NCBI RefSeq assembly: GCF_030160015.1
Contig: NZ_BSNN01000004.1
Span: 124,001 to 188,000 of the forward strand
DNA length: 64,000 nucleotides
Direction: 5' to 3'
From: Amylibacter marinus
GTDB lineage: Bacteria > Pseudomonadota > Alphaproteobacteria > Rhodobacterales > Rhodobacteraceae
The notes beneath the pieces were generated by a model that did no database searches, was not told the origin of the DNA, and saw only the letters and a program-made list of their open reading frames with translations. Within the stretch, counting starts at the first letter, position 1; each line of letters begins with the position of its first letter. Both the position numbers and the translations under genes were made by a program. Shown piece after piece: positions 25,486-34,456 of the stretch.

Positions 25486-25629
25486 GTAGACCTCCGACTT
25501 TTGTCTGTGGTCGCACAAAATTCCTACCAAAACCTTTTTCTCTAAAATTTTTCACACCCTGCAAGTGTAAACACATCGTTAGACACTCTGGGGTAACTCT
25601 AACAGGGCAACGAAACCAAAGGATGTATC

Positions 25630-26301
25630 ATGTATCGCCCAAGTATTATTTTTACGGCTATGGTGCTGGGTGCCACGCCATCCATGGCGCAGGTCCAAAC
25701 CGAGCTGCCCATTGATGCCAGCAACTGCGCCATCGCCAAGGTGTTAAATCTTGCCCCCCCGAAGGGGTGCCTGACCGTTCCATTGGGGCAAACTAAGGGA
25801 ATCGTCATTCGGTTAAATGGCAAATTGAAAAATAACGCCACCGCCCAAACCACCGAAACCATCATTGTAAAACCCCCATCAAAACAACCCAAAGTAGCGG
25901 TTCAAAAAGGTAGCGTAGACCATGTAGACCATAAGGCCGCCAAATCAGAGAACGGGTATTTCATTCATTTCGCCCTGAATTCCTTTGATCTGGAACCTGA
26001 ATACAAAGAGCATCTAACCAGATTATCAACGGTGCTCAGCTCCAGTGCGCTGGGCAGTGCCTGTTTGCGAATCACCGGACATACTGACAGCTCTGGTGCA
26101 CCCGAATACAATAAAAAACTCTCGCAAAAACGTGCGGTGATGGTGGCAACCTACCTTGCCGAGACGGGCAAAGTGGATCCTAAGCGTATACAAATCTCGG
26201 CCGCAGGAGAGGATGCGTTACTACCTGACATTCCACCAAGTGATGCACGCAATCGCCGTGTAGAATTTTTAACCAAGGACGCCACTGATGGATGCACCTA
26301 A
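25630..26301 (+). CDS. Secreted OmpA-family peptidoglycan-binding protein
   Basis: 223 residues: signal peptide ending SMAQ, about 75 residues of variable sequence, then an OmpA C-terminal domain from about residue 110 (FALNSFDLEPEYKEHL, ITGHTDSSGAPEYNKKLSQKRA, DARNRRVEF), including the Asp and Arg that grip diaminopimelate. No beta-barrel or lipobox is visible, so it is likely a periplasmic wall-binding protein. The next gene, a secreted caspase-like protein, starts 14 bases before this one ends, implying coupled translation and possibly a joint function at the cell wall. Confidence 0.88.
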   Translation: MYRPSIIFTAMVLGATPSMAQVQTELPIDASNCAIAKVLNLAPPKGCLTVPLGQTKGIVIRLNGKLKNNATAQTTETIIVKPPSKQPKVAVQKGSVDHVDHKAAKSENGYFIHFALNSFDLEPEYKEHLTRLSTVLSSSALGSACLRITGHTDSSGAPEYNKKLSQKRAVMVATYLAETGKVDPKRIQISAAGEDALLPDIPPSDARNRRVEFLTKDATDGCT

Positions 26302-27274
26302 CCCTCTGATTTGGCTTAGGGCCCTTTTCCTGACGCTGACCTTAGCGGTATCTACCACTGCGGGGCTGGCCCAAGAGGCACGCCTTGCGTTGGTGATTGG
26401 CAACGCCCAATACCAATCTCTACCCCAATTAAAGAACCCGCAGTATGATGCGGAAACTATCTCTGAAACCTTGGCCAGTTTGGGGTTCACGGTCTTGCTG
26501 GCGACAAACGTCAATCAAAAAGAATTGAAAACTGCCCTACGCGCATTTGAATTGCGCAGCCAGAAATCTGATGTCACCGCGGTGTATTTTTCTGGCCACG
26601 GCGCAGCGATCAATGGGCAGAACGTTCTGTTTGGTGTTGATTTCAATCCCGCAGAAATAGCGTCAGATAACACGCTAACCAGTGTAAAAGATATTCAAGC
26701 GGCCCAATCAACAAATAGCAAAATCAATATGATCTTCTTCGATGCCTGTAGAGAGCCGATTACAATTGAATCCGCAAATCGCAGCATACGATTTGATCCC
26801 TTGGCGCCCAGAATTCCACCAATTGGCACAATAATCTCATTTGCATCCACAACTGGTGCAGCCGCCTTTGATGGGACAGGGGGGCATAGCCTTTTCACTG
26901 GTGCGCTGTTGGACAACCTGCGCACCGAAAACACAGACATCGAGGTTGTTTTGCGCGCTGTCCGGCGTGATGTGATTGTAAATTCAGATGGCACCCAGAT
27001 TCCTCAAACGGCATCCGGGCTCGTATCAAATTTCTACATTAATCCCACCGAAGATGCCTACCTGAATGATGCGATCAACACTGGTGCTATACAAAGCTCG
27101 CTTCAGCAATCAGGGTTCAGAAGAAAACCGATTCTATCGGAAATATCGCATGGCTTTCAGGCACCGGTAGATGTACCGAAATCTCAGAAAATACGCGCTG
27201 AATTAATAGCCGAAATCTGCGAACGCCTGGCTGATCCTCTTCCGGCGGCCTGTCTGAAGGATGGACAACCTTAA
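26288..27274 (+). CDS. Secreted caspase-family (peptidase C14, metacaspase-like) protein
   Basis: 328 residues with a signal peptide (LFLTLTLAVSTTAGLAQ) followed by a p20-type caspase fold: ARLALVIGNAQYQSLPQLKNP, the catalytic histidine in YFSGHGA (residue 104) and the catalytic cysteine in FFDACREP (residue 154). Both residues are present, so peptidase activity is plausible; metacaspase-like enzymes usually prefer Arg or Lys before the cut site. The C-terminal ~90 residues have no recognised domain. A predicted periplasmic location is notable because caspase-like proteins are better known from the cytoplasm. Overlaps the OmpA-like gene by 14 bases. Confidence 0.9.
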   Translation: MDAPNPLIWLRALFLTLTLAVSTTAGLAQEARLALVIGNAQYQSLPQLKNPQYDAETISETLASLGFTVLLATNVNQKELKTALRAFELRSQKSDVTAVYFSGHGAAINGQNVLFGVDFNPAEIASDNTLTSVKDIQAAQSTNSKINMIFFDACREPITIESANRSIRFDPLAPRIPPIGTIISFASTTGAAAFDGTGGHSLFTGALLDNLRTENTDIEVVLRAVRRDVIVNSDGTQIPQTASGLVSNFYINPTEDAYLNDAINTGAIQSSLQQSGFRRKPILSEISHGFQAPVDVPKSQKIRAELIAEICERLADPLPAACLKDGQP

Positions 27275-27463
27275 AATGCACCCCGTAATCCGCGCTTTTC
27301 CGCTCATTTTTCTGTTTACACCTCGTTTTCCCCTAAACCCTCTTAAAAACAAGGGGTTTACGGCATTTTTTGCTTGGCCTTCCTGTGTTTTATCTACAAT
27401 ATCTGCTCATTAACGCCTATTTCCGTAATAGATTTAGAGTTCAACATAAAAGGAAGAGCAGCA

Positions 27464-27754
27464 ATGACACAAAAACCTATGACAAAAACTCAACTTGTTT
27501 CAGCCCTTGCAGATGCATGTGGTTCAGACAAAGCAACCGCAAACCAAACTCTAGAAGCTTTGGCTGGTATTGTATCCAAAGAGGTAGCCGCCGGTGGCGC
27601 AGTAACTCTACCAGGTCTTGGAAAATTCCAATGCCGCGCACGCCCAGAGCGTATGGTTCGCAACCCTGCAACAGGTGAGCAGATTCAAAAACCAGCAGAT
27701 CGCGTTGCTAAAGTAACAATTGCAAAAGCGTTGAAAGACGTAATCAATACCTAA
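27464..27754 (+). CDS. hup: HU-family DNA-binding protein
   Basis: 96-residue histone-like protein. TKTQLVSALADACGSDKATANQ is the HU helical N-terminus in shortened form (KTQLVSALAD), and VTLPGLGKFQCRARPERMVRNPATGE forms the saddle and DNA-binding arm (GLGKF, RNPATGE). The ATG at 27464 follows AGGAAGAGCAGCA and gives the normal HU length; longer readings begin upstream of this site. It is a single gene with its own promoter region (27275-27463) and a strong terminator right after. HU compacts the nucleoid and bends DNA. Confidence 0.93.
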   Translation: MTQKPMTKTQLVSALADACGSDKATANQTLEALAGIVSKEVAAGGAVTLPGLGKFQCRARPERMVRNPATGEQIQKPADRVAKVTIAKALKDVINT

Positions 27755-27776
27755 TCGGTATAAATATCTGAATACC

Positions 27777-27801
27777 AAGGCCGCCATTGGCGGCCTTTTT
27801 T
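27777..27801 (+). terminator. Rho-independent terminator of the HU gene
   Basis: Perfect nine-base stem AAGGCCGCC-ATT-GGCGGCCTT followed by a run of T. It lies 22 bases after the HU stop codon and before the convergent aroC gene, and can stop transcription from the left. Confidence 0.95.
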
Positions 27802-27813
27802 ATGAGCCTTTTG

Positions 27814-28917
27814 CTAACCAATCGGGCCTTGGTTTTCACCAACCTGTCCGCGGTGTAGCAACAAATGATCTAAAATCACGCAGGCCATCATTGCCTCACC
27901 TACCGGTACCGCTCGGATACCCACACAGGGGTCATGGCGCCCAACTGTGATGATTTCGGTGTTTTCACCTGATTTGGTGATTGTTTTCCGTGTGCTGAGA
28001 ATCGATGAAGTTGGCTTAACCGCAAAACGGCAAACCAGATCCTGCCCTGTGGAAATTCCGCCTAGAATACCACCAGCGTGATTTGATGAAAACTCCGGCC
28101 CATCTGGCCCCATTGATATCTCATCGGCATTCTGTCGCCCTGTCAAACTGGCCGCGGCCATACCATCACCAATTTCCACGCCCTTTACGGCATTGATCGA
28201 CATCATTGCGGTGGCAATATCCGTATCAATCTTTCCATAGACAGGAGCGCCTAATCCTGCAGGGACATTTCGTGCAACCACTTCGATAATCGCACCAACA
28301 CTGTTGTGATCCTCTTTGCGTAGCCATGTTAGATACTCTTCCCATTCTTGTGCGGCCACGGAATCTGGGCACCAAAAATCATTTTGGTGGATGGCTTCGC
28401 TATCGAATCGAGAGCGATCAATTTTCCGATCACCCATTTGAACCATATATCCGCTGATCTCGATATTTGGGGCGATCTGTTTAATGGCCTCGCGCGCGAC
28501 TCCACCGGCCGCTACACGCGCGGCAGTTTCGCGGGCAGAGGATCGCCCGCCGCCACGATAATCACGGATGCCGTATTTCTGCCAATAGGTAATATCCGCA
28601 TGACCAGGGCGGAATTTATTCATTATGTCTGAATAATCCTTTGAGCGTTGATCGGTGTTTTCAATCATAAGTTGAATTGGCATGCCTGTGGTTTTCCCCT
28701 CAAAAACCCCAGACATAATCCGGACCAAATCCGCTTCGCGGCGCTGAGTGGTATTTTTATTTTGCCCCGGTTTGCGCTGATTCAACCAGACCTGGATCAG
28801 ATCTGCATCCAAGGTTACATTTGGCGGGCAACCATCAACCGTGGCCCCTAAAGCGGGGCCATGGCTTTCGCCCCATGTGGTTACCGTGAACATTCGACCG
28901 AAAGAATTTGTGGACAT
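27814..28917 (-). CDS. aroC: Chorismate synthase
   Basis: 367-residue FMN-dependent enzyme that makes chorismate from 5-enolpyruvylshikimate 3-phosphate, the last common step of aromatic amino acid synthesis. Signatures: [14 protein letters not shown] at the N-terminus, [20 protein letters not shown] in the centre (seen as [18 protein letters not shown]) and [18 protein letters not shown]. The ATG at 28917 has a TAAGGAGAT ribosome site. It is convergent with the HU gene and divergent from the thiamine transporter operon. Confidence 0.96.
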   Translation of the reverse strand: MSTNSFGRMFTVTTWGESHGPALGATVDGCPPNVTLDADLIQVWLNQRKPGQNKNTTQRREADLVRIMSGVFEGKTTGMPIQLMIENTDQRSKDYSDIMNKFRPGHADITYWQKYGIRDYRGGGRSSARETAARVAAGGVAREAIKQIAPNIEISGYMVQMGDRKIDRSRFDSEAIHQNDFWCPDSVAAQEWEEYLTWLRKEDHNSVGAIIEVVARNVPAGLGAPVYGKIDTDIATAMMSINAVKGVEIGDGMAAASLTGRQNADEISMGPDGPEFSSNHAGGILGGISTGQDLVCRFAVKPTSSILSTRKTITKSGENTEIITVGRHDPCVGIRAVPVGEAMMACVILDHLLLHRGQVGENQGPIG

Positions 28918-29010
28918 AAACCATCTCCTTAGCTTGGCCTTGCATATCCTATGCATCCCTCAAACGAAAGCCATCGCTTGCGCATTTTTATATATACATT
29001 ATTGTTAACC

Positions 29011-29090
29011 ATACCTCGGGGAGGCCACGGCCTGAGACTTTTGAGAACCCGTTGAACCTGAACCGGATAGAACCGGCGTAGGGAAGGTAT
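29011..29090 (+). promoter_or_regulatory. TPP riboswitch (THI element)
   Basis: ATACCTCGGGGAGGCC, CCTGAGA, AACCCGTTGAACCTGA, CCGGATAGAACCGGCGTAGGGAA and the closing AGGTAT form the conserved thiamine pyrophosphate riboswitch, with the CTGAGA pyrimidine-binding loop and GCGTAGGGAA nearly canonical (longest piece given as GGATAGAACC plus GGCGTAGGGAA). The first and last segments pair as helix P1. It lies 46 bases before the thiB start, so thiamine import should be shut off when TPP is plentiful. Confidence 0.96.
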
Positions 29091-29136
29091 CGGTTGCACC
29101 GACCCGACTTACGCGTGTAGCCCATTGGAGAATATT

Positions 29137-30141
29137 ATGACACCCAAATTACTTCTTGCTGCAGGCATTTCACTAACCTTTGCCAGCACCGCAATTGCGG
29201 ACGATAAACCTGAACTTATCGTTTATACTTATGATAGTTTTGTATCTGATTGGGGCCCTGGGCCCGCTGTTGAAAAAGCATTCGAGGCGCAGTGCGACTG
29301 TGATTTAAAACTTGTAGCGGCCGGCGATGGCGCATCGCTTTTGACTCGCATTCAACTAGAGGGGATCCGCACAGACGCCGATCTAGTTCTTGGCCTAGAT
29401 ACAAATTTAACCGCCCGCGCCAAAAGTACGGATCTATTTGCCCCGCTCGTTGAGCGTCCCGCAGTTCTGGATGTGCCGATCACATGGCAAGACGACACAT
29501 TTCTCCCCTATGATTGGGGCTACTTTGCCTTTGTTTACGACAATACCAAACTGGAAAATGCACCAACTAGTTTTGATGATCTAATAGCCAAGCCAGATGA
29601 TTTCAAAATAGTGATCCAAGATCCAAGATCCTCATCACCTGGTCTGGGGTTGCTGATGTGGGTTAAGGCGGTCTATGGCAATCGCGCCCCAGAAATCTGG
29701 GAAGGTCTCGCCCCTAAAATCCTAACCGTTACTAAGGGTTGGTCAGAAGCCTATGGCATGTTCCTAGAGGGCGAGGCCGATATGGTTCTGTCCTATACCA
29801 CATCACCCGCCTACCACCTGATCGCCGAAGATGATGCCAGCAAATCGGCGGCCGCATTTGACGAAGGCCATTACCTACAGATCGAGGTAGCGGGCAAATT
29901 GAAGTCATCCGATCAACCAGAGTTGGCCGATGCATTCTTGAAATTCATGACATCTGATGCCTTCCAAGATATCATCCCGACCACAAATTGGATGTATCCT
30001 GCCGTGTTCCCCAGCACTGGTTTGCCCAAGGGTTTTAACCAATTGATAACCCCAAGCAACAGCCTGATTGTTCCTGCAGAACAGGCCGACGCAATTCGAG
30101 ACGAGGCACTCGCTGAATGGCTTACCGCGCTCAGCCAATAA
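29137..30141 (+). CDS. thiB: Thiamine ABC transporter, periplasmic binding protein
   Basis: 334-residue periplasmic binding protein with a signal peptide (KLLLAAGISLTFASTAIA). ELIVYTYDSFVSDWGPG and the KLVAAGDGASLLTRIQLEG segment (here KLVAAGDGASLLTRI) are typical of ThiB, as is GWSEAYGMFLEGEADMVLSY. It binds thiamine and its phosphates and passes them to ThiP. I prefer the ATG at 29137, preceded by TTGGAG, over a TTG at 29125. First gene of the riboswitch-controlled thiBPQ operon. Confidence 0.95.
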   Translation: MTPKLLLAAGISLTFASTAIADDKPELIVYTYDSFVSDWGPGPAVEKAFEAQCDCDLKLVAAGDGASLLTRIQLEGIRTDADLVLGLDTNLTARAKSTDLFAPLVERPAVLDVPITWQDDTFLPYDWGYFAFVYDNTKLENAPTSFDDLIAKPDDFKIVIQDPRSSSPGLGLLMWVKAVYGNRAPEIWEGLAPKILTVTKGWSEAYGMFLEGEADMVLSYTTSPAYHLIAEDDASKSAAAFDEGHYLQIEVAGKLKSSDQPELADAFLKFMTSDAFQDIIPTTNWMYPAVFPSTGLPKGFNQLITPSNSLIVPAEQADAIRDEALAEWLTALSQ

Positions 30142-31703
30142 GGCCAATCCACTTTGTTTTCGGGGGCAGCGCATTTGTGCTGCTCCTTTTTCTAACACTT
30201 GGCACAACCCTAGCTGTTTGGGCGCGCGCCGATGTTTCGTCAAACCTTACAGTCGCCGATTGGGCCGCAATAAAATTCTCGATCACACAGGCTTTTGTAT
30301 CAGCAATTATTAGCATCGCAGTCGCAATCCCCACCGCGCGCGCCCTAGCACGACGTAAATTCATGGGGCGGTCCTTTATTCTAACACTCCTTGGCGCCCC
30401 ATTTATTCTACCGTCCATCGTGGCTGTTCTGGGCCTGATAGCAGTGTGGGGGCGCGCCGGCTATATCAACAGCTTCCTAGAAGCAATTAGCCAAGACCGC
30501 ATTGACATCTATGGGTTTGGCGGAGTTGTTTTGGCACATATTTTTTTCAACATCCCACTCGCAACACGCCTAATTTTACAGGGGTGGATGTCTATCCCAG
30601 CAGAACATTTTCGCGTTGCCGCCCAACTGGGCATGTCCACATCCGATATCTCCACCCGCCTAGAACGTCCGATGCTGCGCGCCGTTATTCCTGGGGCATT
30701 TTTGTTGATATTTCTGCTGTGTATTTCCAGCTTTGCGGTGGCCCTTGCCTTGGGGGGTGGCCCCATGGCCACGACAATCGAGCTGGCCATTTATAACGCA
30801 CTGCGCTTTGAATTTGATCTCTCAAAAGCATCTCAATTAGCCCTTATACAGTTCGGAATTTGCGCCTTTATCGGCACAATCGCAATGTTCATCTCCCAAC
30901 CCATGAAATTTTCTCAAGGGTTGGACAGAGCGCCGGAACGCTGGGACTCGAAGGCACTGCGGTATAGAATCTTTGACTTTTCTGTTCTGTTCTTAGTCTG
31001 CGGTTTTCTGTTTTTGCCGTTGCTAACGATTTTTTTGCGTGGCATCGGCCCCGCCTTCTCTTTGCCCTTTCAGGTATGGGGTGCGGCTGTGAATTCGGTT
31101 CTGGTGGCAGTTTTTTCGGCGTTGATAGCCGTGGGGATGGCACTGGCGATGTCGATGCTAATCATCAGGATCGCCCAGAAAAAACGACGTATCAGTCGCA
31201 TAATGGAGGTAATCGGTTTCCTCACCCTTGCCACGTCGCCTTTTGTCATTGGCACTGGTTTATTTGTCATCACTTTCCCCTTTATTTCGCCCTTCTCTAT
31301 CGCCTTGCCTGTAACCGCCTTGGTGAATGCGGCCATGGCCCTGCCATTTTGTCTTCGCGTTGTTTTGCCTGCTATGATCCGCGCCGAGGATCATTATGGC
31401 CGGCTTGCAGATAGCCTTGGCATGCAAACATGGGCGCGGTTTCGATTGGCCATCTGGCCACGGCTGCGCAGACCAACAGGATTCGCAGCGGGGCTGGCGG
31501 CCGCATTATCCATGGGAGATCTTGGCGTAATTACATTGTTCGCTCCGCCTGAATTAGAAACCCTGCCCTTGGTGATGTACCGCTTGATGTCAAACTATCA
31601 ACTGTCCAGCGCCGCTGGCGTTGCGCTATTATTAATCCTGCTGAGCATTACGCTATTTTGGATTTTCGACCAAGGAGGCCGTGTTGAGCATAACATTCGA
31701 TAA
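30117..31703 (+). CDS. thiP: Thiamine ABC transporter permease
   Basis: 528-residue membrane protein made of two fused permease halves with about twelve transmembrane segments. Each half has an EAA-type loop, seen in FRVAAQLGMSTSDISTRLERP and YGRLADSLGMQTWARFRLAIWP (given in part: AAQLGMSTSDI, DSLGMQTWARF). It forms the channel for thiamine. The start at 30117 lies 25 bases inside thiB, so the two are translationally coupled. Confidence 0.95.
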   Translation: MAYRAQPIRPIHFVFGGSAFVLLLFLTLGTTLAVWARADVSSNLTVADWAAIKFSITQAFVSAIISIAVAIPTARALARRKFMGRSFILTLLGAPFILPSIVAVLGLIAVWGRAGYINSFLEAISQDRIDIYGFGGVVLAHIFFNIPLATRLILQGWMSIPAEHFRVAAQLGMSTSDISTRLERPMLRAVIPGAFLLIFLLCISSFAVALALGGGPMATTIELAIYNALRFEFDLSKASQLALIQFGICAFIGTIAMFISQPMKFSQGLDRAPERWDSKALRYRIFDFSVLFLVCGFLFLPLLTIFLRGIGPAFSLPFQVWGAAVNSVLVAVFSALIAVGMALAMSMLIIRIAQKKRRISRIMEVIGFLTLATSPFVIGTGLFVITFPFISPFSIALPVTALVNAAMALPFCLRVVLPAMIRAEDHYGRLADSLGMQTWARFRLAIWPRLRRPTGFAAGLAAALSMGDLGVITLFAPPELETLPLVMYRLMSNYQLSSAAGVALLLILLSITLFWIFDQGGRVEHNIR

Positions 31704-32382
31704 CGTCAAAATCAGTCAGGGCAGCTTTACGCTGGAGGCAAATTTCACCATAGACCCTGGGCACAAGGTCGCCTTGCTTGGCCCCTCTGGTGGCGGGAAA
31801 TCCACGCTTCTATCGGCAATTGCAGGCTTCAAATCCATTGATCACGGGCGGATCTTGTTCGGGGGGGCAGACATTACAGAAATGGCCCCCGCCGCACGTC
31901 CCGTCGCGCTATTGTTTCAGGATCACAACCTGTTCCCGCATCTTACAGCTGAACAAAATATCGCCCTTGGTATTCGCCCCAACCTGCGGCTCAATGCGCA
32001 GGAGTGGGAAACAGTGGCACAGGCAATTTCGCGCGTCGGATTAGACGGACTGGGGGCCAAAACCCCCGCAGAGTTATCCGGTGGTCAACAGCAACGCATT
32101 GCACTAGCGCGGTGTTTGTTACGGGAAAAACCATTGTTATGCCTAGACGAACCATTCGCCGCCCTTGGCCCTGCCCTTAAACATGAAATGCTTGATTTGG
32201 TTGGCGAAATCGTCGATGCCACCAACGCATCTATGCTAATGGTTACACACCAACCAGAGGATGCGATTTACATTGCTGATCAAACGGTACTGGTTGCGGA
32301 TGGGGTCGCGATGGCGCCAATGAACACCCAGAATCTCATGGCTGATCCACCCGCTGTATTGGCCCAATATTTGGGCCGCTAA
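31681..32382 (+). CDS. thiQ: Thiamine ABC transporter ATP-binding protein
   Basis: 233-residue ATPase with all motifs intact: Walker A GPSGGGKST, signature LSGGQQQRIALARCLL, Walker B LLCLDEPFAALGP and the switch histidine in MLMVTHQ. It powers ThiP. The start is a GTG at 31681 or the TTG next to it, after GGAGG, overlapping the end of thiP by 23 bases. It ends one base before the stop of the convergent gene at 32383. Confidence 0.95.
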   Translation: MLSITFDNVKISQGSFTLEANFTIDPGHKVALLGPSGGGKSTLLSAIAGFKSIDHGRILFGGADITEMAPAARPVALLFQDHNLFPHLTAEQNIALGIRPNLRLNAQEWETVAQAISRVGLDGLGAKTPAELSGGQQQRIALARCLLREKPLLCLDEPFAALGPALKHEMLDLVGEIVDATNASMLMVTHQPEDAIYIADQTVLVADGVAMAPMNTQNLMADPPAVLAQYLGR

Positions 32383-33366
32383 TTAGCGCAGGGCCCGAAT
32401 AGCCTCGATGTAATAGGAACGTCCCGTTAACCAAGCATCTGGGCCAAATGTCAATTTTGGCACCAACAATTCTATCACAAAGCCACTATCCAACGTCGAG
32501 ACATAGCCTGTGAAGAGCTGCCCAGAGCCAGACTCAGCGCTTAAGATTGTTTGGCTATCGTTTTGGCTAAGAACGGCTGAACGTAACTTCAGGTTCTTTA
32601 GCTTTTTCTTAAATATCATTGTGTTATCGGCGTGGTCTGCATCATCGGATGTCTTCACAATCATCACAATAGAGCTACCCGTAACCTCTGGGCCATTGGT
32701 GATCACACGAACTTCTTTACCGTCTTTGGATGAATTATGCACACTAAAGGTTTCTGGAACCATGAAGCTTTGACCAGCAATAGTGATCTCTTTTTTGGCA
32801 TCCAACCCACCCCAGCCCGGGGCGTCTAGTTCCAATGATCCAGCGGCGATTACCACCAAATCCTGGCTTTCTAGGGTGCTCCCGATAATCAAGTAGCCGG
32901 TATTCCCAGCAATCGCTACATAGGCCAAGGCCGTGGTTGAATTACCGTCAATGGGCAGATAGGTCATCTCGCCAAGGCGCTCACCAGCATAGTTCTTAGA
33001 GATTTTTGCGGAGACTGAATTCAACCCCGAAATTTCAGCATATAGATCCAGCCAGTCAATTGGATGAAAGTCATAATTCACATCAAAAGCGATAACTGAA
33101 ACCTGAGCGGGGCCATCTGAAATTTTTAACAGGCGCCTCCCGTTCACCAGTAACGGGTTTTTAACCGAGGCATCGCCAGATACGGTTTTTACCTCTGCAT
33201 CTTTTGGAACAGAGAATTCAACCCCTAGCTCGCTGTTCTCGATACGCTTGAACAGCACACTGTCATACGGATCGTTTTCGGCCATAGCTGCACCTGTAAA
33301 GCTTGTGATTGCCAATGACAGAGCCACTGCGAAGGTAGAAAATAATTTCACGTTCTTATCGCCCAT
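32383..33366 (-). CDS. Secreted protein of unknown function (paralogue 1)
   Basis: 327 residues with a signal peptide ending TGAAMA. No known domain recognised. It is a clear paralogue of the next gene upstream: both share the pattern hVEFsVPkDA near the start (GVEFSVPKDAEV against NVQFNLPADAQV), FHPIDWLDLYAEI against IHHVDWLSAYARF, and end alike (WLTGRSYYIEAIRALR against WLSGRYYYVNTQQSLR). Two similar halves may be present within each protein. It abuts the thiQ stop without intergenic space. The likely location is the periplasm. Confidence 0.78.
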   Translation of the reverse strand: MGDKNVKLFSTFAVALSLAITSFTGAAMAENDPYDSVLFKRIENSELGVEFSVPKDAEVKTVSGDASVKNPLLVNGRRLLKISDGPAQVSVIAFDVNYDFHPIDWLDLYAEISGLNSVSAKISKNYAGERLGEMTYLPIDGNSTTALAYVAIAGNTGYLIIGSTLESQDLVVIAAGSLELDAPGWGGLDAKKEITIAGQSFMVPETFSVHNSSKDGKEVRVITNGPEVTGSSIVMIVKTSDDADHADNTMIFKKKLKNLKLRSAVLSQNDSQTILSAESGSGQLFTGYVSTLDSGFVIELLVPKLTFGPDAWLTGRSYYIEAIRALR

Positions 33367-33468
33367 ACGTAATCTTTACTATGGGCGAATATTTTGAAAC
33401 CTGTTCATTTCGCACCCTATCAAGCACCTTCGCTAAGTGCTCGATAGGTAACTTCACGCTGCGCAATT

Positions 33469-34437
33469 CTATCTTAAGGATTGCTGGGTGTTTACATAGT
33501 AATAGCGGCCAGAGAGCCATCCCAATGGGTCTTCATTAAGGGCGGGAAATATTGCAGACACAGAGTACGAACCAAAGGATTTAATCGTGCCGGTAAACTC
33601 CACCCCAGTCGAAGCCAACAGATGAAACGAGGTCTCAGTTTCAGAGTTGGATGCGGGTTTCCGCTTAAACCCAGCACTGTCTAATTCATCGATAAAGGAC
33701 TGGGTGTTGTCTTGGTGCGAGCTATTCAGCCCAGATTTAATGGTGTAGATAAATCTGGAATCTTCAATCTTAGCCTTATTTGAAATCAACTTACCTGTAC
33801 GTTTACCATTGGCGATATCGCGCGCCACAAAGGCATCATTAAAATACATAGATTTCCCATCCAATTGAACCAATTTCTTTGGCTCATATTGGCCCCAAAC
33901 AGCACCCTTGGCGTTGAATGAAGATGCGATACCTTTAAGCAATGGCTCTGCATTCAGCGTAACCCCTTGAAGTAAATACCCTTTACCGCCAGCAAATGCG
34001 AGCAATGCTGGAACTTTTTGGTCAGGGTTAGAGGCGCGTGCAAACTTGGCATAACCAAAGCGTAATCCATCCTTGCCATTGAGCGTTTTTAGATCAGTGA
34101 CCTTTAGCTTCGCAAAGCGTGCATAGGCAGATAGCCAATCCACATGGTGTATATCGCGTGGAATAGTGAAATCCGTAATTTTCACCTTCATGCTTTTCCA
34201 TTGAATTAATGCGATCTGCTTACCATCTACCAAAAAGGCATTGTCGACCTGTTTGACTGGGCTCGTTTCACTTACTTGGGCATCGGCCGGTAGATTGAAT
34301 TGTACATTGGTTCGCGTATCAGCAAATTGGACCATTTCAACACCCCCAGCAGTTTGCGCATGTATACCATGTACACCGAAACCTAATGCAATCGAAGCGC
34401 TCAACACGGCGGTTCTAGCTATTTTTTTTATTTTCAT
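33469..34437 (-). CDS. Secreted protein of unknown function (paralogue 2)
   Basis: 322 residues with a signal peptide (VLSASIALGFGVHGIHAQ). Tandem paralogue of the gene at 32383-33366, with which it shares length, DWL-YA and C-terminal WLSGRYYY motifs, but overall identity by eye is low, so the duplication is old. Encoded 19 bases after a TadE-like gene on the same strand and possibly co-transcribed with it. No enzyme motif seen. The roughly 100-base gap to the first paralogue contains only a weak inverted repeat (AGCAC...GTGCT). Confidence 0.78.
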   Translation of the reverse strand: MKIKKIARTAVLSASIALGFGVHGIHAQTAGGVEMVQFADTRTNVQFNLPADAQVSETSPVKQVDNAFLVDGKQIALIQWKSMKVKITDFTIPRDIHHVDWLSAYARFAKLKVTDLKTLNGKDGLRFGYAKFARASNPDQKVPALLAFAGGKGYLLQGVTLNAEPLLKGIASSFNAKGAVWGQYEPKKLVQLDGKSMYFNDAFVARDIANGKRTGKLISNKAKIEDSRFIYTIKSGLNSSHQDNTQSFIDELDSAGFKRKPASNSETETSFHLLASTGVEFTGTIKSFGSYSVSAIFPALNEDPLGWLSGRYYYVNTQQSLR

Positions 34438-34456
34438 CGTCTAATCTCTTTCATAA

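Noticed and set aside
33420-33445. AGCAC...GTGCT hairpin between the two secreted paralogues as a terminator
   Set aside because: Five-base stem with an eight-base loop and no T-run; could be chance.
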